Shown here: positions 26,278-33,881 of the stretch, one piece after another
How the letters are laid out: the number at the start of each line of letters is the position of its first letter
How positions within the stretch are numbered: the stretch's first letter is position 1
Source of the DNA: Elusimicrobiota bacterium
GTDB lineage: Bacteria > Elusimicrobiota > Elusimicrobia > UBA1565 > UBA9628
Direction: 5' to 3'
Assembly (NCBI GenBank): GCA_016212855.1
Contig: JACRDP010000018.1
Span: 36,965 to 100,964, forward strand
DNA: 64,000 nt
The notes under the pieces: model-generated
Seen by the model: only the letters and a program-made list of their open reading frames with translations
Database searches by the model: none
What the model was told of the DNA's origin: nothing
Position numbers and translations under genes: made by a program

Positions 26278-27801
26278 ATGAAATTCGTCCGCCTCGCCCT
26301 CGCCGCCTCGCTTGTCTTCTCCGCCGGGACGTCCCGCGCCCAGACGACGCTGTCCGAGCCCAAGCTCAAGTCCTCGAAGGCGCTGAAATCTCCGTCCGCT
26401 CCGTCGAAGGCCGGAGAGCCCTCCTCGGCCGGCTCGGCGGCCTCCTCCGGCTCGTCCCCCTCTGGCGATACCGCCCCGGCGCCGATCGGCGCGATCATGA
26501 TGTCGGGCAACGGCGGCTCCGGCTCGATCCTGCCCGCCATCCCCGGCGCGCCGACCGAAGAGCGCATCCAGCTCGACAAGATCACCACGCAGAACACGAT
26601 CAAGCAGCAGGAGTACATCTCGCGCGTGCGCGCGCTCACCGAAGAGAAGGACGAGGCGCTGCTCAGGAACGCGCTGACGGCCGAGAAGACCCGCGCGGAG
26701 CTCTCGCCGATCGAGTTCGAGCAGAGGAAGCTTCAGCTCAAGGGGCAGATGGAGGATGAGAAGATGGCGCAGGCCGCCGCCGCGCTGCGCTACCAGCGCG
26801 ACAAGGCCCGGCTCGAGAACGACGTCGCGCGCGAGAAGCTCAACGCCGAGTCGCTCAAGCTCGACGCGGAGAGGCTTAAGCTCGACGCGGACAAGCTCCG
26901 CTTCGACGCCGACAAGCTCAAGAAAGACGTCGCCGTCGCCGAGCTCGACTTCCAGGCGCGCAAGCTGCGCCAGGAGTCCGACCTCGCCGACAACCGGACC
27001 GTCGCCATCAAGTCGGACCTCGAGCTGCGCGAGAAGAAGGAGATCTGGAAGAAGCAGGCCAACCGCGAGCCCGAGTACGACAAGGAGCCGTTCAAGAACG
27101 GCGTGCTCACCGTCAGCGACCGGCGCATCGCGCTCGACGGGCCGATCGTGTACGGAACCGCGGACTTCGTCACCGAGCGCATCCACTACTTCAACAACAA
27201 GTCCGAGGAGTATCCGATCTTCCTCGTGATTGACCGCAGCCCGGGCGGCTCGGTGATGGAGGGCTACCGTATTTTAAAGGCGATGCAGGCGAGCAAGGCG
27301 CCCGTCCACGTCGTCGTGAAGTCCTACGCGGCGAGCATGGCCGCGACGATCGCCACGCTCGCTCCGCGCTCCTACGCGTATCCGAACGCGGTGATCCTGC
27401 ACCATCAGATCTGGAGCGTGCTGTTCGGCAACCCGACCCAGCAGAAGCAGCAGCTCGACATCCTCAAGGAGTGGGACCGCCGCCTGCGCGAACCGATCGC
27501 CAAGAAGATGGGCACGAGCATGGAGAAGTTCACGGCCGAGATGTACAAGCAGAACGTGGACGGCGACTGGGAGGAGTTCGCGGACGCGGCGGTGCGGCTT
27601 AAGTGGATCGACCACACCGTCAGCGAGATCCGCGAGACCGGCATCCTGAAGGAGCCCGAGACCAAATCCGAGGACAAGCCCAAGATGGCCTTCGGCTTGG
27701 CCGAGGAGAACGACGCGAAGGGCGACCGTTACGTGCGCCTGCCGAAGCTGCAGCACGCCGACGCGTACTTCTTATACAACAGAGACGGGTACTACCGTTA
27801 G
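26278..27801 (+). CDS. Exported ClpP-like serine protease with coiled-coil N-domain
   Basis: A 507-residue protein. Signal peptide MKFVRLALAASLVFSAGTSRA; Ser/Pro/Gly linker; long charged coiled coil (about 100-265, with LKLDAERLKLDADKLRFDADKL repeats); then a ClpP/crotonase-fold domain: IDRSPGGSVMEGYRILKAM, SYAASMAATIATLAPRSYAYPNAVILHHQ. Ser353 and His375/376 match the ClpP nucleophile and base in both motif and spacing, and an Asp near 425 could complete the triad. Exported ClpP-like proteins are unusual; SppA and NfeD-type proteases share the fold. The coiled coil may oligomerise it or recruit a partner. The 84-aa membrane protein gene follows by 16 nt. Confidence 0.85.
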   Translation: MKFVRLALAASLVFSAGTSRAQTTLSEPKLKSSKALKSPSAPSKAGEPSSAGSAASSGSSPSGDTAPAPIGAIMMSGNGGSGSILPAIPGAPTEERIQLDKITTQNTIKQQEYISRVRALTEEKDEALLRNALTAEKTRAELSPIEFEQRKLQLKGQMEDEKMAQAAAALRYQRDKARLENDVAREKLNAESLKLDAERLKLDADKLRFDADKLKKDVAVAELDFQARKLRQESDLADNRTVAIKSDLELREKKEIWKKQANREPEYDKEPFKNGVLTVSDRRIALDGPIVYGTADFVTERIHYFNNKSEEYPIFLVIDRSPGGSVMEGYRILKAMQASKAPVHVVVKSYAASMAATIATLAPRSYAYPNAVILHHQIWSVLFGNPTQQKQQLDILKEWDRRLREPIAKKMGTSMEKFTAEMYKQNVDGDWEEFADAAVRLKWIDHTVSEIRETGILKEPETKSEDKPKMAFGLAEENDAKGDRYVRLPKLQHADAYFLYNRDGYYR

Positions 27802-27817
27802 GTGGGTGTGAAGTAAT

Positions 27818-28072
27818 ATGGACGTCAAAGACGTCCTGCTCGGGACCGAGAACAGCCTCCCGACGCTCGATCAGAATCTCTCGAGCGGGACCGTCTCCGT
27901 TCCGTCTCTTCCCACGATCACCGCCGACGCCGCGACCTACTGGAAGTTCGGCGCGAGCACGGTCATCGGCACGGCCGGGATGCTCCTGCTGGGCTACGGC
28001 AAGAAGAACAACGACGTGCGCAAGATGGTCATCGGCGCCGCGCTGACCTTCGCCAGCATACTGTTCTTCTAG
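27818..28072 (+). CDS. Small membrane protein, 84 aa
   Basis: A polar N-terminal half (MDVKDVLLGTENSLPTLDQN...) is followed by two hydrophobic segments (FGASTVIGTAGMLLLGYG and MVIGAALTFASILFF) separated by a basic KKNNDVRK turn, i.e. a helical hairpin with both ends on the same side. No family recognised. It lies 16 nt after the ClpP-like gene and could be its membrane anchor or partner. Its stop overlaps that of the convergent gene at 28069 (CTAG). Confidence 0.65.
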   Translation: MDVKDVLLGTENSLPTLDQNLSSGTVSVPSLPTITADAATYWKFGASTVIGTAGMLLLGYGKKNNDVRKMVIGAALTFASILFF

Positions 28073-28554
28073 GGCTTCTTCGCCGCGTGTGAGGCGATCT
28101 TCCGCTCGACGAAGGCGATCTCCTTGTCGAGGTCCTGCATGGCGCGCAGCGAGCCGTTGGGTCCGTGCAATTCCCGGAAGGCTTCGACGAGTTTAATCTG
28201 CTCGCTGCTGGCCAGCGACCGGGGAGCCCTTTCCTCAGTTAATGCCGCCAGCATGATCTCGGCCTCGCTCATCGCGCCCGGAGAGCGCTCCTTCAAGATG
28301 TCCATGTAGGTGCGATAGATGCGTCCCCAAGTCTCGATCGAGATCTGCTTCGCGTTTTTCTTGTCGCGCAGATCGAACAAGCGTTGATACAACATCGCCT
28401 GAACCGCGTCCGAAGATTTGGACGTCGTGGTCTTTAGCGCGTCGCCGGCGTCGGCGAAGGCCAAGGGAAGGGACAGGGCGAGAGCGGCTCCCGGCGCGGC
28501 GCTAACGGCGGCGGCGAGCAGAACGGCGGGGACGGCGAGATGGCGGATTTGCAT
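28069..28554 (-). CDS. Exported helical hypothetical protein, 161 aa
   Basis: Signal peptide MQIRHLAVPAVLLAAAVSAAPGAALA; the mature part is predicted helical and charged, with no Cys. No family recognised. AGGAG lies 6 nt before the ATG. It is the last gene of a minus-strand unit that begins at 31397. Confidence 0.72.
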   Translation of the reverse strand: MQIRHLAVPAVLLAAAVSAAPGAALALSLPLAFADAGDALKTTTSKSSDAVQAMLYQRLFDLRDKKNAKQISIETWGRIYRTYMDILKERSPGAMSEAEIMLAALTEERAPRSLASSEQIKLVEAFRELHGPNGSLRAMQDLDKEIAFVERKIASHAAKKP

Positions 28555-28584
28555 GAGGTTCTCCTGCGTCGGCGATGGAGCGTT

Positions 28585-29133
28585 CTATCGGCTTATGCGG
28601 ACATAGTTCGGCGTGCTCTTCAGTCTCCATCCCGAATCTTCATCGGCGATGTAATAGAACGCGACTCCGGACTGCTCCACGATCTTCACGGCGTTGCGCG
28701 AGACCTTGCCGCCGAATTCATCCGTGCGATCCCAGACGTCCCCGTTGTTGGCGGTGACTTTCACGGTCTTGACGGTCCAGGTCGTGTTGAAGGCGCCCGG
28801 CACGGCCGCGTTGGGGCCGTCGATCGTGTACGTGTACGTTCCGACGGTTCTTCCGATCCGATCGCCCGCGCAGGACGTGTCCGAGCCGCGGTATGAAATG
28901 ATGACCGCTTCGGCCGTATGGTCGGCGAGTATGCGCATCGTCGAGGTGATATTCTGGCGGCCGCCGTCCCCGGGCCGGCACTCGGGGAGCTTGCGCCATT
29001 CTCCGACGATCTGCGCGGTCTGCCTCTGAACGTGGGCCTGAGCGATCAACGGTTCAGCCTTGGAGCCGTCCAACTCGGCCTGAACGACTCCCGCTGAAAC
29101 CGACAAGACGGCGATGAGCATCAATCTTTTCAT
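28585..29133 (-). CDS. Exported beta-rich hypothetical protein, 182 aa
   Basis: Signal peptide MKRLMLIAVLSVSAGVVQA. The mature region has an EWRK...CRPGDGGRQNITSTMRILADHTAEAV opening and alternating strands (TVGTYTYTIDGPN, TTWTVKTVKVTANNGDVWDRT, GVAFYYIADEDSGWRLKS), reminiscent of small lipocalin-like or avidin-like barrels; two Cys could pair. No firm family. GGGAG precedes the start. Fourth in the minus-strand unit. Confidence 0.72.
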   Translation of the reverse strand: MKRLMLIAVLSVSAGVVQAELDGSKAEPLIAQAHVQRQTAQIVGEWRKLPECRPGDGGRQNITSTMRILADHTAEAVIISYRGSDTSCAGDRIGRTVGTYTYTIDGPNAAVPGAFNTTWTVKTVKVTANNGDVWDRTDEFGGKVSRNAVKIVEQSGVAFYYIADEDSGWRLKSTPNYVRISR

Positions 29134-29168
29134 GGCATGTCTCCCTTACGGCAATATTATTCGTTGCG

Positions 29169-29720
29169 TCAGGATCCGGTAGCGATGTCGTGGATCACTT
29201 TCGCCCCGCCCGATACCAAGGCGATCGCCAGCGCCGGAATGAGGAGAATGGCGCCCAGGATCATTCCCAGGGCTCCCACGATCCAGTAGGTGGCTGGGCT
29301 CTTCGTTCGATTTTGATCGGCGATGTTCAGCAGCGCGATGGACGGGCTTTCCGCGCAGTCGAAGCTAATGTGGCCGACTGAACTCGCGCATATGCTCGCT
29401 ATTTTTTCGCCGTACGACATGTCGGCATAGGACTTGGGCCGATCGGGGGCGGGGACGAGCGTGTAGCCCTTCTCCTCAAGCTTGGTCATGTCCAACTCGG
29501 CCAATAAGGTCGGCGCCGTGGCCGAGACGGTCGTGTGGGCCTTCGGGTCGTCGATCTCGTACACCTCGACTCCGATCGGCGCCGGCGGCGCGGGCGGCAG
29601 GGCGACGGGGCCGGCCTGCATGATATTCGCCATCGCCTCGTCGGCGGTTTCGGCGAAAGAGCTCGATGCGGCGAGAAGTCCGGTCGTAAGGACGAGTACG
29701 GGGAGTCCGCTTATTTTCAT
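29169..29720 (-). CDS. Exported protein with C-terminal membrane segment, 183 aa
   Basis: Signal peptide MKISGLPVLVLTTGLLAASSSFA, a Pro-rich stretch (PVALPPAPPAPIG), a soluble domain with two Cys (SICASSVGHISFDCAES), and a long hydrophobic C-terminal segment (YWIVGALGMILGAILLIPALAIALVSGG) ending in a short cytoplasmic tail. This is a bitopic protein with its domain outside. No family recognised. AGGAG lies 7 nt upstream. Confidence 0.72.
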   Translation of the reverse strand: MKISGLPVLVLTTGLLAASSSFAETADEAMANIMQAGPVALPPAPPAPIGVEVYEIDDPKAHTTVSATAPTLLAELDMTKLEEKGYTLVPAPDRPKSYADMSYGEKIASICASSVGHISFDCAESPSIALLNIADQNRTKSPATYWIVGALGMILGAILLIPALAIALVSGGAKVIHDIATGS

Positions 29721-29735
29721 GCTGGTTCTCCTAAT

Positions 29736-29940
29736 TTAAAATGTCTGCACGCTGTAGCGCAGATAGGTGCAGAATACGCTCGCGTTGCGGCCCACATCGC
29801 CCGGGAAGTCCACGGGGAAGCGAAGCAGGCAGTTGGAGTAGACGGACTTTTTCGCCTCATCTTCATTGCGCGAGGGCGTACCGTAATAGCAGCGCGCCCC
29901 ATTGGCGTAGTAGACCGATGACGATAACTAGGTTCTTCAT
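29736..29940 (-). pseudogene. Small exported-protein gene, frameshifted near its signal peptide
   Basis: ATG 29940 has an excellent AAGGAG site and overlaps the upstream gene's stop (ATGA). It encodes MKNLVIVIGLL and then, in that frame, stops after 25 codons. The neighbouring frame, with no start of its own, reads as a convincing small secreted domain: YYANGARCYYG, then KKSVYSNCLLRFPVDFPG and NASVFCTYLRYSVQTF up to a stop at 29736, with three Cys and typical codon choice. A deletion or frameshift inside the signal-peptide region would explain this; a sequencing error is equally possible. Confidence 0.55.
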
Positions 29941-31397
29941 GACTTAGCTCCTTGAACTGAACTATTCGAACCGCCTTTCGCCCCGCCCCACCACTGGTCG
30001 GCGGGGCTGCGGGCTTCCTCGAGCGCGGCGGCGGCGCGAACGGCGTTCGCCGCGAAGACTCCGACGACAAGGCCGACGGCGGCGAGAGCCGCGACGTAGA
30101 TGCCGAGCGACATCAAGATGCCGACGCTTTGCACCGCGGCGAAGGAGAAGAAGGCGGCGACGGGCACGAGCAGGCCCAGCGACCCGCCGAGCCAGCCGCC
30201 CGCGACCGCCGTGTCCGCCGTCAGCGCGCGTCCGACTCCAAAGCCGACGGTCATTCCGGCCATCGGCAGAGTGAAGATTTGAAGCAGGGGAATCCACTGG
30301 CTGACGGCCAACGTCGCGCCGGCGGCGAGGCCCGCCGCGGCCCGCTTCCACAGCGGCCACGGCGCCGGAGCGGCCGGCTCAACGATGGGCTTGGCCGAAA
30401 AGTACGCCCCCAGATCGACGAGGATATCGCCGCCGTCGCGCTTCGCCGCGAAGTACAACGTCTCGCCCTGCGGTCCCGCGTGACGGTAGATTCGGCCGGA
30501 GATGCTGTGTCGCTCGGCGATCGGGTTGCGCGACTCGATCCGGCCGATCAGTGCGCCCATGAGCGCGCCGGCGGCGCCGAAGAAGCCCGCAAAAAGACCT
30601 AAATCGCCGGGCGCCAAGCCGCGGCCGCCGAAGACTTCGTTGACGATGGAGCCGAAAATATAGAACGCCATTCCAAACACCGAGCCGATGGTTGCGCCCG
30701 AGACCAAGCCCACGACCGTGTTCGCGCCGCGCGCCGGGGACGGGGGCTTATCCGTGTGGGCGAAGCGATAGGTCGCCTCAAGGGGAGCGGGGCTGACCGG
30801 GAGTTGAAGCACCAGTTCTCGCGTGGAGGCGTAGTCCCGCCCCGCGACGCGCCAGCCTTCGACGAGCGGGCGGCGCATCGGGCCGCTGCCGTCAAACATC
30901 CGCCCCGAGCCGTAGTCCGCGCTCGCGTAGGACGCGGCCGGAAGCAGGCGGACCGGGATCACCTTGCCGGCGGCCGTGCCTTGGGGAGTTTTTCGGAGCT
31001 CATACTCGACCTCCTCGCCCTCCTTTAAGATCTTCAAATCAGGGCTGCGCTGGTCGATGTCCTCGGCCGTCGTGTATACGGCTTCGCCGCCGCCGTTCGG
31101 CGTGATGAAGCCGTAGCCCCTGACCTCGTTCCAGCGCGCGACCGTGCCGCGCAGGCGGGCCGGCTCGGGGGTCTGGACCGCCGCTGGCGCGAGAACTGGA
31201 GCCGCGAATCCGGGCGCCAGGCTCGGGGCGGAGAGAGACAGCGCCGGGGCGGTGAATAAAAGCGCGCCGAGTCCCGACGGAGCGGCGACGGGCAAAGCCG
31301 TCTGCCCGGCCGCGACGCGCGTCAGCGCCCGCTGGGCGGACGCGGGAGCGGCGAGGGCGGCGGCGAAGAGCGGCGCGAGAAAGAGTTTCTTGTTCAT
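29937..31397 (-). CDS. Exported membrane protein with cold-shock-like domain
   Basis: A 486-residue protein. Signal peptide MNKKLFLAPLFAAALAAPASA, then an Ala/Pro/Leu-rich segment like that of the giant proteins, then a cold-shock fold at about 83-150: RGTVARWNEVRGYGFITPNGG (RNP1-like GYGFI), IDQRSPDLKILKEGEEVEYEL, and GTAAGKVIPV. The usual RNP2 VFVHY is replaced by AVYTT, so RNA binding may be lost. The C-terminal half has about six membrane helices rich in Gly/Ala. A cold-shock domain outside the cytoplasm would be unexpected. The gene starts 6 nt after TATACT and heads a five-gene minus-strand unit. Confidence 0.8.
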   Translation of the reverse strand: MNKKLFLAPLFAAALAAPASAQRALTRVAAGQTALPVAAPSGLGALLFTAPALSLSAPSLAPGFAAPVLAPAAVQTPEPARLRGTVARWNEVRGYGFITPNGGGEAVYTTAEDIDQRSPDLKILKEGEEVEYELRKTPQGTAAGKVIPVRLLPAASYASADYGSGRMFDGSGPMRRPLVEGWRVAGRDYASTRELVLQLPVSPAPLEATYRFAHTDKPPSPARGANTVVGLVSGATIGSVFGMAFYIFGSIVNEVFGGRGLAPGDLGLFAGFFGAAGALMGALIGRIESRNPIAERHSISGRIYRHAGPQGETLYFAAKRDGGDILVDLGAYFSAKPIVEPAAPAPWPLWKRAAAGLAAGATLAVSQWIPLLQIFTLPMAGMTVGFGVGRALTADTAVAGGWLGGSLGLLVPVAAFFSFAAVQSVGILMSLGIYVAALAAVGLVVGVFAANAVRAAAALEEARSPADQWWGGAKGGSNSSVQGAKS

Positions 31398-31499
31398 GCC
31401 CTCAGTATATCCGCGGACGGGGCGGAGTACATGAGGACAATGACGCAGGGACGCGCGTCTAACAGTCCCAAACCGTCCAGGTTGCTATTCGGGCGTTGC

Positions 31500-32282
31500 T
31501 TACGGCTCGAGGTAGGTGAGCACGCGCTTGCGCCAGGTGGGCAGCCAGCGCGCCTCGTTGCGGGCCGGGTCGCTGTTGGCCACGCGCCGCGTGAGCGCGG
31601 CGTCGGCGGATTTTGAGAACGCCTCGACGGAGAGCTGTCCCGGGGCGACGTCCGTCATGCCCTCGAGAACCTGGAGCAGGCCCCAGCCCTGACCGTTGTA
31701 GCGCTCGGTGAGACTGGTTCCCTCGCCCTTGAAGTTCACGTAGTCCATCAGCGCGTACACGCCGTTGGCGACCGAGGCGACGCGGTCGAATCGCGCGGTG
31801 AGAGCGGCGCGCTCGGAGGCGGGCGCGGAGGCGAGGATCTTCGGCAGGGCGGCCTCGACCCGGTCGGCCGCGTAGCGCGCCTGGATGCCGACCGTCTCGG
31901 ACAGCAGCTTGCGCAGTTCCTCGGTGCGGGGGCTGTGGAACTCGGCGTCGAACTGGGCCTTGTCGCGCCAGGGGCACGGCGGCTTGCCTTGAAGCCAGCC
32001 GGGCATCGCGACGCCTTTGGCGGCGAACACGTCGAGGAGGCCGGGGAAGCTCTCCGTGAACGGGCCCGGTTCGCCTTTCTTGTACCAGATGAAATGGCCG
32101 ATGCCGAGCGAGGCGAAGTTCTCGCCCGCGTTCCAGTGAACGAGGCGCTCCACCGACTGACCGGCCTCGTTCTGCCAGATCTTGCGGCCGACGCGCAGGG
32201 CCTCCTCGTCGCTGAGGCGGATGCCGGCGTGTACGCACGACGAGGTCGACAGCAGGACGGCGCAGAGCAGGGCTCGGTTCAT
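31500..32282 (-). CDS. Exported lysozyme-like conserved protein, 260 aa
   Basis: N-terminus MNRALLCAVLLSTSSCVHAG, either a cleaved signal or a lipoprotein signal (Cys16). The core has NEAGQSVERLVHWNAGENFASLGIGHFIWYKKGE; a Glu followed by a GIGH motif is the arrangement of lysozyme-type muramidases, and I recall conserved bacterial proteins with this W-N-x-G-E...GIGHFIWY block. Peptidoglycan cleavage is a reasonable but untested inference. A TAAAAT -10 lies 6 nt before the ATG, inside the 20-bp gap after the ceramidase-family gene. Confidence 0.72.
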   Translation of the reverse strand: MNRALLCAVLLSTSSCVHAGIRLSDEEALRVGRKIWQNEAGQSVERLVHWNAGENFASLGIGHFIWYKKGEPGPFTESFPGLLDVFAAKGVAMPGWLQGKPPCPWRDKAQFDAEFHSPRTEELRKLLSETVGIQARYAADRVEAALPKILASAPASERAALTARFDRVASVANGVYALMDYVNFKGEGTSLTERYNGQGWGLLQVLEGMTDVAPGQLSVEAFSKSADAALTRRVANSDPARNEARWLPTWRKRVLTYLEP

Positions 32283-32300
32283 GCCGCTATTTTAGCACCT

Positions 32301-33011
32301 TCACGCGGCGCGTCGGGAGTCGATGCCCTCGTGGAAGCGCCACGCGGCGACGAAGGCGGCGGCGGTCAGACAGTGCCAGAGCGCGTGCCCCTGGAGCAGG
32401 CTGTCCGGACGGCAGAACGCATCCGTGTGGTCGAGGTGCCAGACGGCGTAGGCCGCGGCGAGCAGGCCCTGCATCAGCCAGAAAGATTTGTATTCCGGGG
32501 CGTCGCGCTTGGAGACCATGAGCTTTATCTCCAGGGCGGCCAGGGCCAAGGTCTCGACGAGTATGATGGTCTGAATGCCCCAGCCCATGGCGCGGAAGGC
32601 GAAGAGGGAAACTAGGCTCGCGGCGCCGAAGCCGGCCCAAGCGCGCGCCGCGCCTTTCTCGTCGAGGCTTCCGTTGCGCAGCAAAGCCCGGGAGACCGCC
32701 CAGCCCAGCAGGACGAACATCCCGGCGTAGTCGAGGACCTGCCCGGCGAACGTGTAGGACATGTGGAACACGAATGACGTGGCGCCTACGACGATCGACA
32801 CCGGGCCCAGTCCTCCGGCCGTCAGCGCTCCGCGCCGCGAGGCTCGGCGCATGATCCACAAGCCGACCGCGATATAGGCTAGGTTCGACCAAGTGTTTGC
32901 CGGGGCGGTGATCCAGCCGGAGAGGTTGGCCTCGCAGTGTTTCATGTCGGGCAAGGCCCAACCGCTCCAGGGAGAGCCGGCGGGGAGGGGGGGCACTAAG
33001 CGTGGATCCAT
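32301..33011 (-). CDS. Ceramidase-family (CREST superfamily) membrane hydrolase
   Basis: A 236-residue, seven-helix membrane protein. It has the alkaline-ceramidase pattern: CEANLSGWITAPANTWSNLAYIAVG at the start, SFVFHMSYTFAGQVLDYAGMF (conserved Ser, His, Asp), and WHLDHTDAFCRPDSLLQGHALWHCLTA near the end, providing the three-His zinc site of CREST hydrolases. Eukaryotic members hydrolyse ceramides; bacterial members act on unknown amide-linked lipids. No sphingolipid genes are adjacent. Confidence 0.85.
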   Translation of the reverse strand: MDPRLVPPLPAGSPWSGWALPDMKHCEANLSGWITAPANTWSNLAYIAVGLWIMRRASRRGALTAGGLGPVSIVVGATSFVFHMSYTFAGQVLDYAGMFVLLGWAVSRALLRNGSLDEKGAARAWAGFGAASLVSLFAFRAMGWGIQTIILVETLALAALEIKLMVSKRDAPEYKSFWLMQGLLAAAYAVWHLDHTDAFCRPDSLLQGHALWHCLTAAAFVAAWRFHEGIDSRRAA

Positions 33012-33070
33012 GGGGACACATTAACAAAGTGAAGCGGGAACGGGCTTAACCTATGTTTAGACGAGGGCTT

Positions 33071-33188
33071 GAACTCTCCCCAGGGGAGAGTTCGCATCTA
33101 CTATTGATAATCACTCGTCCCGGGACGAGTAAAAATCTACTTAGGTAGATCGAAGCTGTTTCCAGGAAACAGTGATTATCAATAGTAG
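33071..33188. repeat. Cloverleaf of nested palindromes
   Basis: An 18-bp perfect outer stem, CTACTATTGATAATCACT (33098-33115) with its complement (33171-33188), encloses three palindromes: ACTCGTCCCGGGACGAGT (33113-33130), ATCTAC-TTAG-GTAGAT (33135-33150) and CTGTTTCC-A-GGAAACAG (33156-33172). A fourth, GAACTCTCCCC-A-GGGGAGAGTTC, lies just outside (33071-33093). Loops of 0, 4, 1 and 1 nt are too tight for ordinary RNA hairpins, which favours a DNA-level role. The 270-bp gap between divergent genes (33012-33281) holds nothing else obvious. Confidence 0.88.
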
Positions 33189-33281
33189 GCCGCTGGTCCC
33201 TTCTGAAGTAGGCCTCTTACCGCCCCGATTTTACCCCGCCCGGCCCACAGGGTTTTCGTCCGGTCTTGATAGGATGGGATT

Positions 33282-33803
33282 ATGAAGATCAATCTCGCCG
33301 TCGCCGCCCTGCTTCTCGCTGTCTCCGCCTCCGCCCAGGTCAAATGGGAGAAGATCGAGGGACAGCACAGCGGGATTCGCGAGCGCCGCGCGGTGGCCGT
33401 GACCGAAAAGGCCGCCTGGGAGAAGATGTGGCGCGAGCACAACTCCGCCGCCCCGGTTCCCGCCGTCGATTTCGCCGCTGAAAGCGTCGTCGCCGTGTTC
33501 CTCGGCCAGACCCGCAGCGCCGGAACCAAGGTGGACGTGGTCGTCCAGGAAGACGCGCTCGACAAGTCGCGCCTCAACGTTTTCTACAAAGAAGTTCGCT
33601 CCGGCAAGAACTTCGCCGCGTTGATCATGTGTGAGCCCTACGCCATCGTCAAGGTGCGCAAGGCGTCGAAGATCGCCATCGAGACGAACGGAGCCGTTTC
33701 CATCCCCGAGAAGGCCGCCGCGCCAGTCAATCCGCGCGACACGACCACGGTTCGCATGCTTCTCGAGACCCTGTCCGGGCCGTCTTTCGACGGCTCGCGC
33801 TGA
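33282..33803 (+). CDS. Exported PrcB_C-domain protein, 173 aa
   Basis: Signal peptide MKINLAVAALLLAVSASA. The mature part matches the PrcB C-terminal domain: FAAESVVAVFLGQTRSAGTKVDVVVQ, a middle LNVFYKEVRSGKNFAALIMCEPYAIVKV. In Treponema, PrcB is a regulatory subunit of the dentilisin protease complex; elsewhere the domain occurs alone in exported proteins. Given the many exported subtilases in this window, a protease-associated role is possible. TAGGAT lies 6 nt before the ATG and there is no Shine-Dalgarno site. Confidence 0.8.
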   Translation: MKINLAVAALLLAVSASAQVKWEKIEGQHSGIRERRAVAVTEKAAWEKMWREHNSAAPVPAVDFAAESVVAVFLGQTRSAGTKVDVVVQEDALDKSRLNVFYKEVRSGKNFAALIMCEPYAIVKVRKASKIAIETNGAVSIPEKAAAPVNPRDTTTVRMLLETLSGPSFDGSR

Positions 33804-33871
33804 CCCTAGGCCTCCGGGCCCCCTCGGGGCCTAGCCCTACGGCCCATCGACAATAACGGGTTCCGGACCTA
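33802..33871. promoter_or_regulatory. GGNCC motif cluster before the MFS/ATP-grasp gene
   Basis: CCCTAGGCC, GGGGCCTAGCCC and TTCCGGACCTA fall within 70 bp, ending at the TATACT -10 (33870-33875), which is 6 nt from the GTG start. The same kind of cluster precedes the other large exported genes. Confidence 0.5.
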
Positions 33872-33881
33872 TACTTCCCCT

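Noticed and set aside
33098..33188. tRNA or tRNA-like gene suggested by the cloverleaf
   Set aside because: Stem lengths, 0-1 nt loops and lack of T-loop or anticodon-loop sequences do not fit a tRNA.
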